Assembly (NCBI GenBank): GCA_022749755.1
Contig: CM040452.1
Coordinates: 7,830,350 to 7,894,349 of the forward strand
Length of the DNA: 64,000 bases
Reading direction: 5' to 3'
Origin: Azadirachta indica
Taxonomy: Eukaryota > Streptophyta > Magnoliopsida > Sapindales > Meliaceae
The stretch's first letter is position 1. Each line of letters opens with the position of its first letter. The translations under genes and the position numbers were made by a program. Shown one piece after another: positions 22,911 to 33,977 of the stretch. The notes beneath the pieces were generated by a model. It did no database searches and was not told the DNA's origin. It saw only the letters and a list, made by a program, of their open reading frames with translations.

Positions 22911-25900
22911 TAGCATTTTGGTATTGTTATTGGTGTTCACTTTGAAAGTAAAGTTTAAAAAAAATGTTTGGTAAACTAATTTTTAATGGGATTTATTTAT
23001 TTTTGGTACTAATATTAGATATTCAGTACTTTAATCTTACGTTTTAAATATATTTTTAACGTTTAAAATTTTTGCATGTATATATTTTTATTTTTACATA
23101 AAGGCATGGAATATTTTGTCATATTTTTGTTTTTTAATTTTCAATAATGAATGTATTTGTTAACATGAATATAAGGTCTCACGATGAAGTGATAATACAT
23201 TGTATATAATTATATAAATTATACAATAATTATATGTATTAAATTTAATTTTAATTATAAAAAGTGTGAAAATTTAACAATGTATAAATGATTTAAAAAT
23301 TTTGTATAAAAGTAGACAACTACTGATACATTCCCATATATACAATGTGTCTATGTATAGAGTCAGAAATATCAATTAAAAGGGGCTAATTTAAAAATAA
23401 CAAAATAATAATAAATTTTTGTAAGAATAGTGTAGTATCGAATGTCTTAATGTATTGGCTTTAAAGATAAAAATTTGGACATTCATTTGATACAATTAAA
23501 ATTTTTATTTGGACTTTTATAGAATATGATATTTTGAATTGAATTTAGATTTTTCGTTTTATTTACTGGGTATTGTTCAAGTAGAATTAAAAGGTTAAAT
23601 TGTAGATAATTTAATTTTGATTTCTATTTAAATTTTGTTACCATTGATGATTGCTCAAAAATTGTAAATAAAGATTGAGTTACCAGAAATTTTTTGTTTT
23701 TCTTTTTCTTCTTTGTGAGAGTATGGAATGATTATCTAAAATAATTACCTATCCAAAATTTTGAAATCTATTGTACAAATCTTGAAATTCGAACATTAAT
23801 ATTGAAGTTCTAACATAAAAATTAAAAATAAGTAATTGAAAATACTATAGTAAACAACATTTAACATATATAAACTCTACACGTTTTCGTTACATGTTTT
23901 TTTTATATGTGATTAAGCAGATTTAAGAAAAAAAATTTGCAGCAGAAAATTTTCATTAATCTTTATATTTAAAAATTAAGGACTAAAAACTAAGATATTA
24001 AATTAAGTTAATATAATTAATTATATATATTTTATGAAAATTAATTTTAAATTTACATTTATTAGTTTTAAATTATAACATACTTTTAAAAAAAACACAA
24101 ATTGTCAAGGGACACAAGCTCTTTTTTATACATGAGATAAATTTACAGTCTCTTTATTTTAACACATAAATATATATATATGTATATAAAAAATGTCATA
24201 ACTTTATAATTATTTGTAAAATTAAAATTTTACACTTTTAACGATTGATATTAAATTTAATTATAACATATTAATTATATAATAATTATATATATTAAAT
24301 TTAATTTTAATGATTAAAAAAATATAAATTTAATAATCTACCAATGAATATATGTGTAACAATATGACATTGCACATTATATATTTTGTTATTTTTTGCT
24401 TCAAGAAAAAAACAAAACATCAAAATCTGAGAAGTAAAATACCCTTTAGATAGAGGAGAGATGTGAGGTGAGCGTAGAAGGTACCACAAGCAGAGACAAA
24501 GACAAAGATATTGTTAAGTCAATGTCGTGGGTGGTCCGCAAATGTTGACCGTTGATTCAAATAAAATCCAACTCTTTTAAGTTTTGATATGATTGTACTT
24601 CGAGGAGGATTCAATTTCCGAAGGAAATTATATGAACAGTTTGTGTTATTTATTTCTTATTTCTTGTCTTGTCTGTGTGTTTGCTGTTGTCTTCTTCTTC
24701 GATGCCTTTTCTTCAACCAAACTTTCTTACACGTTTTCTTGTCCTTTGAATTTTATATTACATTGAGTGCCCCATTTAGTAAATTCACCCACCACCCCCA
24801 CCTCTTCATTGTAATTTTTTTTAATATTATAAATTATATATATAATTTATTAATATTATATTAAAAATTTATCAAAAATTAAAAGTATTAATTAAATTTA
24901 ATTTAATACTATTTAAAAATATATATATAATTAATTTATATAAAATTTATTTTTATTATTTTTCTAAAAAAAAGGACTTTTACTTTATTTTTGAGAAAAA
25001 TTGACCTTATTTTTTATTTAGAGAGTAAAATTATTAATCACTTCAAATAAAAAAGTAATTAACATTTTATTTGTATCAAATAATTTAAACTTATTCATTG
25101 TTATAGTGAATATTTCGTGATAATTGAACTTGTGGGTGTATACTAAATGTCTAACCATATAAATTTTGTGTGTATTTATTTATCATTATATATATTTCTC
25201 TTGATGACTATACAAATTGTCTTTAACTCAAGAGATAGAAGTTCAGCCTATGTCTTCCTCAAATGATTTAAACCATTCTTTTTATTATATATAAAGTATC
25301 TAAAGTCAATCCTTTTGTTGAGTATTCTATTCAATAGTGATGAGATCTCTCTAATTACAATCAACTTAGTACCGTAATTGAGAACCAAACTCACCGTAGT
25401 ACTAAAGAAGTAGTCTCTCAAATTCTTCTTCCATCAACCTCTCTGAACATTCATAATAAATCTTTCATTATTAGATGAACTTAAAAACCTTTGTCAAGGA
25501 GTTTTCTTTTTAGCATTCTGAGTTTAAAGAACTTTGTTTCGCCTAATGATATAAATCTTACTTGTTTGCACACCTTCTAAATTATTAACAAAAAAAATAC
25601 ACAAAATATATTTTTATCTATAATAAAAAAAATACATAATAGGCTACAAGACATATCTTACATTATTTGTACGTAAATAAACTTTTATTTACATTAATTT
25701 TAGTTATTAATATGAACATATATAATAATGTAAATATGTATTTTATAATAGTTAAAGTATATATTTAAACATTTATAATCACAAATAAGAATTATTTGAA
25801 TATTTAATTATTTTATATAATTTTAAATAATTTCATAATAAAAATTATATATGCAATTCAATTTTATCGTATAGCATAATAAGACAAGCCTTATTATATT

Positions 25901-26110
25901 TTATCAGTCTTATTGTATTTTAATTTTATTTTATGGTATTCAATCTCATATAATTATATTTATAAGAGTATTTAGCTTTACAAGCAGAGAGGGAATTTCA
26001 ATTTTATGTCAAATATTAAAATTATATATCTAAAATATTTTTATTTAGCCAAATTGTAAAGTATTGGATAAAATTCGGTGTAAAAGCAATGTCACATCGC
26101 TTCTTCTAGG
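22911..26110. other. Very AT-rich spacer
   Basis: I see no gene. The open stretch 24589-24864 has no recognisable domain. Short similar AT-rich blocks recur around 23205-23290 and 24265-24340. Confidence 0.6.
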
Positions 26111-26215
26111 ATACCTCACCTGAGGTTTGATATAATATCATCTGAAGAGGATCTATCCAAAGACTCTCAATGACCTCCCCTGCCGTTATCCCGCCGTTAA
26201 AGGTAATTTAACAGA
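26111..26215 (+). repeat. Left terminal inverted repeat
   Basis: Reads ATACCTCACCTGAGGTTTGA, then blocks including ATCTATCCAAA and CTCTCAATGACCTCCCCT; each matches the reverse complement of 27867-27970. Confidence 0.85.
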
Positions 26216-26592
26216 AATTGTTGCAATGACAAGTTTGTCCCTAATAATTGAAATTAAGCAGAAAATGACAAGGAAACCAAACAGCTGAAAACTGACATAT
26301 TTTCAAAGTTTTAAATCTTCGCAAGAGGACGAAGATGGTTATCAATTCTCTCCGACTGTAGAGGTAAAATTAATATTAAACTAATAAAAGAAGACATGAC
26401 ATAAAAGAGATGCGTGGCCCGCTAAGAAACCAAAAATTTTATTACTTAAATAATAAATTAATATTACTAGAATCATCTTCCTAATCTCTCTATCCTTATT
26501 TTCATCCTAAAACTGATCAAAGCTAGCACTGATCGCTGCGCTCTTCAATTCTTCTTTTAGTTTCTTTTCTCTCTAAGTTTCCAATTCAAACA

Positions 26593-27800
26593 TTGTCGCT
26601 CATTCCTAGCATCTTCGGTAGCCGACGAACCAACGTGTTCGATGCATTTTCATTAGACGTATAGAATCCATTTGATGGGTTCTTCTCCTTTGTCACCAGC
26701 TGTGTGCGAGCTTCGGCAAGGGAAACCTCTCAATTCGCTAATGCAAGAATTGTTGGACTTTCACTCCTTTTAGAAGATTGCCTGACCTTGGCACAAGTGG
26801 GAAGAATATTGGCATTTCTTTATGTTTTTCCTTTATGTTTTTCTTAACCCACATCAGGTGGGTGCAGTTGAGAATATTATGTGCAGGGTCGTGCAACAAG
26901 TGAAGCTTGGCATGTAGACTGCAACTGTGAAAAGTGAAGAATATTTTGTGTTTTCCACATTGCACAGCCTTGATCAAGCTTTCATCGTATGGCGATTTGG
27001 TCTCTGTTTTTGCTGGAGTTTGACAGAAAGATTCCTCACACTTGCGTCTACATTCTGAACGGTCTCGATTTATCAAGATAGCTCTTTAACTCATTTGAAA
27101 TGAGGAGAGACAGCAGCAACGTTTTTTGAAGTTTTTCTGCAAATTCATTTTGGCTCTTTCAGCTTGGTTTTTCATGTCTTTGGTGTTCTTGATGAGCTGC
27201 GTAGTAGACTTCCTGTTGGCGGTTGAATTGCTATTTGTTGAAGGGTTTTAATCTTGTAAGAACACCCTTATATCTTCTCATTTTGGTGATAATGGAAACT
27301 CTTTTATCTTAGCCGTGATTTTTTTTTTTAATTTTCTCCTACTCACGTAAGTTTTTTCCACGTAAAACTTGTGTCTCCTTTTATAGCTTTTGGTTTGATT
27401 TGTTGGTGGTGTATGTTCTGTTATATTAATCCATTTTGCTTCCATTTCCCTGACAAGAAAGCAAGGTTCGGTTAGTTCACACTTCTCCCCTAACAAGAAT
27501 TGACCGGAAAGAAACCCCAGAGGCTCACGGATTCAAAGCTGACCTTCCAGGGATAAAGAAAGAAGAGGTGAAATTTAAGATTGAAGTGGGTAGGATTCTG
27601 CAGATTAGTGTAGAGCTGAGCAAAGAGACAAGTGGCATCGCGTTGAGAGGAGCAGTGGCAAGTTCCTGAGGAGGTTCAGTTTGTCAAAGAATGCAAAGAT
27701 GGATCAGGTGAAAGTTAGCATGGAGAATGGTGTTCTTGCTGAGGAGAAAGAAGCCTGAGGTGAAGGACGTAAGGGTTTCTGACCAAGTAAACTCTGCTTT
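26593..27800 (+). pseudogene. Class I small heat-shock protein (HSP20) pseudogene inside the TIR element
   Basis: Intact members are cytosolic ATP-independent chaperones of about 150-160 residues with an alpha-crystallin domain. Here the N-terminus (SLIPSIFGSRR, then FSLDV) and the start of the domain ([20 protein letters not shown]) are plain, as is the later part ([31 protein letters not shown]). Lesions: the expected start codon is TTG at 26593; a TAG stands where the family has Trp, soon after FSLDV; a 741-bp insertion splits the gene at Arg-Ile; the frame changes near 27633; and the C-terminal end is shortened. It cannot make an intact chaperone. It lies wholly between the inverted repeats, so it travelled as cargo or was present when the ends arrived. 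Confidence 0.88.
26744..27502. mobile_element. 741-bp insertion in the sHSP gene flanked by a 9-bp direct repeat
   Basis: CAAGAATTG occurs at 26744-26752 and again at 27494-27502. Removing the sequence between them (26753-27493) together with one repeat copy restores continuous sHSP homology, so this is an insertion with a 9-bp target duplication. That length is typical of Mutator-like transposons. The two insert ends show no convincing inverted repeat and I recognise no coding domain in it. Confidence 0.7.
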
Positions 27801-27866
27801 GAAATAGGTATTTCCGTTAAAATTCAACTTAAAATTCATCTGCTGAACTTACATTTTTACCCTTTA

Positions 27867-27970
27867 CTTGTTAAATTTCCTTAACGGTGGGACAACAATA
27901 GGGGAGGTTAGTGAGAGTTTTTGGATAGATGCTTTTCAGATTATATTATACCAAACCTTAGAGGAGGTAT
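27867..27970 (-). repeat. Right terminal inverted repeat
   Basis: Reverse complement starts ATACCTCCTCTAAGGTTTGG and matches 26111-26215 block by block. Confidence 0.85.
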
Positions 27971-29068
27971 GTGATAATAACTCTTTACGATAATCAACAA
28001 GGTGTGCCCGTACCAATAATTTTCGTCAAGGGTGAAACGGCGTTTACAAATCCCACATTTTCCACCCATTTCACTTCCTTTACCTGGTGGACTATAATTA
28101 ATCCCAACAAACAAAAATAAAACATAAAATCCGCATAATAACATTGGGATCCCTCATTTTTTTATTTTTTCTTGAATAATTTCACCATTTATGTTAAATA
28201 TGTCATGACTTATATTTAAAGAACGAAAATACCCTTTATTATTAAATTGTTTCCTATTTATTTTTATATTTGTAGGTTGAATTTAATTTAATTTATATCA
28301 CTTAAATATATTAAATGAGTTTATTTTCAACATAATACTTAAAAACTAGTAATTACATATACAAAGAATTAAATTAATTTTTTACTTAATATGACTATAA
28401 AATTAATTCTATTATAATTATAAAAATAGTAATATGTATGTGTATATATATGCGTGTGTATATATATTTATATATACAGTAAAAGATTAATGGTCACTTA
28501 ACTTCATATAATTTTATACTATTTATAAATTACTAATTTTAAGTCTAAACATTTTTAATAATTGAGATTGTATTTTATATGTATATTAGTTATGAAAATA
28601 TTAATTATATATTAATTTAAATATTACTAAGTTACTAATTAAATTTTTAGATAATTTTAACATAATAAATACTTATAGTATTGCCAAAAAACCTCTAATA
28701 GATAATTTTGATAGGAATAAGGTACTTACTTAATTCAAATTAACTAACTATGCATTTAATTGAAAAAATGGAAAAATTCATAGACTTCAGAGTTATTAAC
28801 CAAAAGCAAAATAGTATTTTAAAGACAATTATTTTTTAATTTAAAAAAAAAATCTAATTTGTCCGGCTTAAATTAAAGTACATAGTCCGTTTCAAAAATC
28901 CCGCATGTTTCGCATTGATACAGCTCTGTTTTATAATAATTTTGTTTTTATTTTTATTCAATAAATAATTCAATTTCCTTTCTGTCTCTCTCTCTCTCTC
29001 TCAATCCAATCAATCCGAAGGCTTTTCGATTTCCTCCCTCTCTTTGAGTTGAGTCTGGCTCATCCCCG
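27971..29068. other. AT-rich spacer ending in a CT microsatellite leader
   Basis: No gene seen. A (CT)n run at about 28985-29003 lies about 65 bp before the ATG at 29069; pyrimidine-rich 5' leaders like this are common in plant promoters. Confidence 0.6.
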
Positions 29069-29545
29069 ATGGCCGGACCCACTTTGATTCGCTCGCCGTC
29101 GTTGACGCTCCGGCGTCAACCGCTTTTGCCTAAAGACGGTCATGAAAAGAGGGGCAAGAAGTTTGGCGAGTTGGCCGGCGGAACCACGGCGGAGTGCGCG
29201 GCGGTGTGCTGTTGTTGTCCCTGCACCGTGATGAATCTTCTGGTGCTGGCGGTTTACAGGGTTCCGGCTGGGCTTTGCAAGAAGGCGTGGAGGAAGCAGA
29301 GGAAACGACACCGTATCTTGAAGAGGAAGCAAGTCGGGGGTCTTTTAATGGCGCCGACAACCGCTGGGCCGAATGCTGAAGAGAAGGTGGCGCAGACGGA
29401 GGAGTTGTTGGTGGCCGGGAACTCGGAGGAGAACGAGAAGGCGGCGGAATTGGAGAAGGAAATGTGGGACCGGTTTCATGGGGCCGGGTTCTGGCGAAGT
29501 CCTTCGCAGAAAGAGAGTGAGTGTGAAAACGACGTCGTAAAGTAA
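29069..29545 (+). CDS. Small plant-specific Cys-rich protein of unknown function
   Basis: Intact 158-codon reading frame, GC-rich against an AT-rich surround. It resembles plant-only uncharacterised proteins (of the Arabidopsis At3g11690 kind, from memory) with a central ECAAVCCCCPC cluster followed by a hydrophobic stretch (NLLVLAVYRVPAGLC), a very basic segment (KKAWRKQRKRHRILKRK), and an acidic C-terminus ending in the conserved EKEMWDRFHGAGFWRSPS. The Cys cluster next to a short hydrophobic helix suggests lipidation or membrane contact, but that is inference. The first ATG is used because the SLTLRRQPLLPKD segment precedes the Cys cluster. The stop codon (29543-29545) overlaps a consensus splice donor (AAA|GTAAGT), so a 3' intron or an alternative C-terminus is possible. 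Confidence 0.8.
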   Translation: MAGPTLIRSPSLTLRRQPLLPKDGHEKRGKKFGELAGGTTAECAAVCCCCPCTVMNLLVLAVYRVPAGLCKKAWRKQRKRHRILKRKQVGGLLMAPTTAGPNAEEKVAQTEELLVAGNSEENEKAAELEKEMWDRFHGAGFWRSPSQKESECENDVVK

Positions 29546-32500
29546 GTAAATAACTGCTTTTTAACTGTAAGCATTGTCTTTATATTAACTGTACAAAGAA
29601 TTGCACGTTTGATAACAGAAGAGAACTACTGCTGGGTTTTTCGGATGCGGTTAGATCTTTTGCAGGAGGAATTGATAGGGTAAGACTCAGTTGCAGGGTT
29701 TGTACAAACACAATCAGATCAATCGAATAACGTGTGATGATGTGATAATGATGTGATGTATTATTGTTAGAGGTTCCTATATGATGGTCTATATCGAAAG
29801 TTAAAAAAAAATATATATACAAATTAAGAGCTTGTGAATTTTACGTATCCATTAATATTTAAAAAAATAAAAAGATAATTTTTGTCCTATACTTCTTCTT
29901 CTTCTTCTTATTATTATTATTATTATCCTTTTTAATTATTTGTATTTTTTAATTGGTTGCTATTTAAATTTTGTGATGCATGAATTCCAGTAAGTACGGG
30001 CGTTTGTATTTTTTAAAATATGAATTTAAGTAAATTTTCGCTGATTTATATGTCTACTTTTATTGCATTATTGTTGTACAATTATTTTTTTGGAATTTAC
30101 ATTTTAAATAAAAGAATTCAATTGGTTTGTAGGTTTGTTTTGAATTAAATTCGAATTGTTCTTTTGGGAAGAGAAGTTTTGATGTTTCCCTTGTAGAGAG
30201 TAAAATACCATGACTATTATTTTTCTAATAAATATAGAAAGTAGTATTATTAAACATGACCTTTGAACTAGTCCTAATTATAACCATAGCAAAGAGATAA
30301 AAAAAAAAAAAAAAAGGTAACGAAGACTTGGAAAAAGCTACCAAGACCAGAAATTAATTTAGCAAATCAATGACCAATTCCTATCGACTTAAATGACAGT
30401 GTTATATTGACTTTAATTCATTGGATTTGAAGTAAATTAATCTAAAATGGTCGCCCGATTCTATCTTAATTGAATTAGACTAAGTTGAAATTACAACTAA
30501 ACAACCTAAGAAAGAGATGAATTGCGTTTTCAAATAAATTTAACAACTAATATATAACTCAACAATCAATATCAAACAATTCAAATTCTCTATATTACAA
30601 ATTTGACGTATAATTCTAATCAACAATACATGAATACTGATAAATTAAGTCTCAAATTTGACGTATATAATTTGACCTCTACAATTTTGTAAAGTTTTCA
30701 ATTTGTCCTTTAATTTATTAATTACTTTTAGAATATTAGCCTATTAACTTTACTATTTAAAATATTTGCCTCCCCAATTATGTATTTTTGGCTTTGCTCT
30801 TAGAGGTAGAGAAACACAACATCAAATTTTTACGTGATTCAACAAATTTATGACTTATATTTATACCTCCAAACTCTAAGTTTAAGGATTTCACTAATCA
30901 AATTTTTAGCACCCCGAGATTCAACAATTAAATTAAGAAATTTCTAAGTACTCCTTATATCTCACAAGTGATTTCTTACCAAATTACTCAATTTTCGGTA
31001 TAAATGATTTGTCATTAGATCACTTAACTCTTAACAATCAAGAGTTAACACTCTCAAGTACTCTCTTACAAAGATTACAAGGAGAACAGAAATAAATACA
31101 CCTCCTTGATTTGCTCACAATGAAGAATTATTACAAATGAAAGAATAAAGTGTTTGAATTGAGCATGTTGCAATTTATAAGCTTTCAAAAAAGTCCCTTT
31201 TCTAGGTTTCTAAAGTTTTGATTTTAGTCTTATTTTCAAGTTTTGAAAACTTGTAAATTAATTAAAAATAATATTGTAAAAAAGTAACGCAATAACAATT
31301 TAAAAAACAATTTTTTAGAGAATTGTGCTTCTATAAAAATTTTAGAGCTTACATAATTATCACAATCACAAACACATTCAAGCATACATTAAAAAATATA
31401 CAAAGAAATTCTAAAATTTTTGACTTTATTTTTTTATTGATTTTCTTCCATTTACTCAAGGACTTTGTTATACTTTTTTAAATGTAATAATTTTGGATAT
31501 TTTTTAAATCATTATAATTGCATTCCAATTTTTCATACTGAAAAATATTACAACAAATGCTAAAAGAAGAATTTAGTCAAAAATAGATATCAATATTTCT
31601 TATTATCAAAATAATGAATTACGAGCCTTAAGGCTAACATAAGTTTCCATTTGGTTTGACTTTTTTATTAGCAAAAATATTTTTTGATGTTAAATTTTTT
31701 TTAATTATTTATTGTTGTTTACTTGACCTTAGAGAAGAGTTTCTGAAAATTAAAAAATAGTTTTTCTCTATTAAAAGAACCCAAAATTTTAGATTTTTAA
31801 TTTGGTAGTAGAGTTTTTTGAATTTTTCTTAAAAGATTAAATTATCTAAAATAATCTTATTTTATTTAAAAATTTTATATTATTTCTTTATAATAGAATT
31901 TTAAAAACCTATTTATTAAATTAATTATAATATTTTTTAAAATTTATTTGTGTCAACTAAACAATTAATAAAATTTTATTAAAAGCTCACTTATAAAAAA
32001 TTTACTTTAAAAATTTTATTCGAAAAGTTATACAAAACAGAACCTAAATTAATTAAGTTGGTAGATTTCACGTTTGAAGCATAAAAATTTAGCTCCTAAT
32101 TCTATAGTAGTTTTTTTTTTTTAAATTTAATTTAATTTTTTAATAATACAAATTACAATATATTGAATTTATCTTTTTATCTTTTTATCTCAATTAAATG
32201 TGAAAATTGAAACATATAACATGAAAATTGAAACTCTAATTGTAAAACTTGAACTTTAAAGTAAATTTTGAAACTTAAAATTTTGAATTAAAAAAAAAAG
32301 TTTAGGTAACAATATACATATGTATTATAGTCAATCCTATTAATTATACCTTATCTTTCATTGTTAATGCATTCTAATGTCAAAGTTTGTGGCAATTTTT
32401 AGGTAAATTCGGTTGATCTTAAAAACATTTCATTATTAAAAATGAAAGATTTTCTTCTAACTTATTCGTATGTGTGTGTGTGTGAAAAGAAAAGGGGACT

Positions 32501-33662
32501 GAGAGCTACATATATATTGATTTTTTTTTTGTTTTGTAAGTTTGGTTGAACCGTATGCATCAAAAAGGTACCTTCGCTTCTCACAAGAGAATAGAATTAT
32601 ACTTTCATACAAAATTTTAATTGAATTTTATATAATGATCAAGAAATTGGGTTTAATTTTCATTAATTGTATCCTATTTTCATTATTATTACATTCTAAT
32701 TTCAAAGTCTTTATCAACTGTTAGGTAAATTGGGTAGAACGTAAAGCATTTCATTATTTTGCTTTTTAACTCTTCATAAAAAATAAAATAAAAAAGATTT
32801 TGTCAAGGTTAAGTTTTATGGGAATTTCTTAAGTTTGTTTTTAAAAATCTTTGTAATGTATGTTAAGAAAAAAAAAAACATATAAACTCCTCATATTGCC
32901 AAAAACACACCTTAGTCTCATTGATTTTAAAAATATCTATGTAAACTCCCATTCATTAAAACAACCCGTTCATTTAAATGGTTATAATTGTGATTAAAAA
33001 TTATTTTTATTTTTGTCCAAATTCATGAATTAAACTAACAAATGGGGTCTATGTAAATATTTTTATATCTTCACGAGTTAAGCTTATATTTGACTAAACT
33101 ATACGGGTGAATATGTAATATTTCCCTCTAAATTTTGTGAAAGAAGTTAGGAAAGCCTCTCGAACTTGGGTTCTCTTTGTGTCATGATAAGGATTGAGTG
33201 AAAGAAATTATATTCAACAAAATAAAATAATATATGTAAATAAATGAATGCTTCAAGAAAGAAATAATTAATAAAATAAACAATAAATAAAAGCCAACGC
33301 ATTAATAGCATTGAATTATCGTAAGCCTATCAAGCACATATTATTGCATGACTAAAAAGGTAATACATAGAGATTCTTAAAGATATTATAAATCTTTAAT
33401 TAACTATAGATTAACTGCGGATCCTGGGATTCCACCTCCATTACTTTTGTATATATAGGAATACAATTAATATCTTGTTGCCAATAACAATGTTTTCTGA
33501 CATGTATCTTGATATGCTACGCTCAAAACAATTAAATTAAATACTTCCCTTGCTTTTATACAGTTATTATCCATCAATCAAATTCGTCAGTTTCAAAGTC
33601 CTGCAATTATTTAATTAGCCTGCAAGCTTTACAGAAATTAATATCTTCATCTGAATAATACA
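29546..33662. other. Long AT-rich spacer
   Basis: I find no gene in this stretch. It holds (CTT)n/(TAT)n runs near 29888-29930, an A-run near 30300 and many T-rich tracts. Short ORFs such as 32542-32724 are low complexity. Confidence 0.6.
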
Positions 33663-33977
33663 ATGATTGAATCCCCCTCTCTGCTTGCAGCTACAGCCAA
33701 TGTTTGTTCATCTTTTGCAGGCTTTCTGATCTGGGTAGGTGTTAATTTCATGAAACCTCTTGTTCATACCTCATCCGATGATCACCAGGATGTAGTCATT
33801 ACTTGTTTGAAGACATTTGGCGCCATTCTTGCTGCAATCTGCCTTCTGCTATTTGCAGTATTGGCTTGCTCCATGATATTCTATCATAAAGTTTGTGATC
33901 AGAACAATGTTTCAAACAAGAAGATTGTGCCCTTCAGGACGTTGTCTGCTGATCGTGAAGATCCACCCTTGGAATAG
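33663..33977 (+). CDS. Putative small two-TM membrane protein, unknown
   Basis: A 104-codon reading frame that stands out for balanced codon use in AT-rich DNA. Two hydrophobic segments are visible, at about residues 14-30 and 49-73, separated by a short polar loop (HTSSDDHQD) and followed by a polar tail with KK and acidic residues. Helices placed this way suggest a hairpin integral membrane protein. A TATA-like ATATATAGG at 33451 lies about 210 bp upstream. I do not recognise the family. It could be a short genuine gene or the last exon of one. Confidence 0.5.
   Translation: MIESPSLLAATANVCSSFAGFLIWVGVNFMKPLVHTSSDDHQDVVITCLKTFGAILAAICLLLFAVLACSMIFYHKVCDQNNVSNKKIVPFRTLSADREDPPLE

Larger units (their letters stand above)
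26111..27970. mobile_element. TIR DNA element (Pack-MULE-like) carrying a small heat-shock gene
   Basis: About 104 bp at each end are inverted copies of each other (26111-26215 and 27867-27970), near 80% identical by eye. Both termini read ATACCTC...AGGTTTG inward. Between them lies a broken class I small heat-shock protein gene and no transposase. Long inverted ends around a captured host gene are the mark of Pack-MULE or similar pack-TIR elements. I could not find a clear target-site duplication, so the superfamily is inferred. The exact outer ends may be a few bases off. Confidence 0.75.

Noticed and set aside
24589..24864. 91-codon hydrophobic ORF
   Set aside because: T-rich DNA read as Phe/Leu/Cys; no domain, no splice or promoter context.
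26090..27985. 9-bp target duplication around the TIR element
   Set aside because: No matching 8-11 bp words directly outside the arms, so the MULE assignment is only by form.
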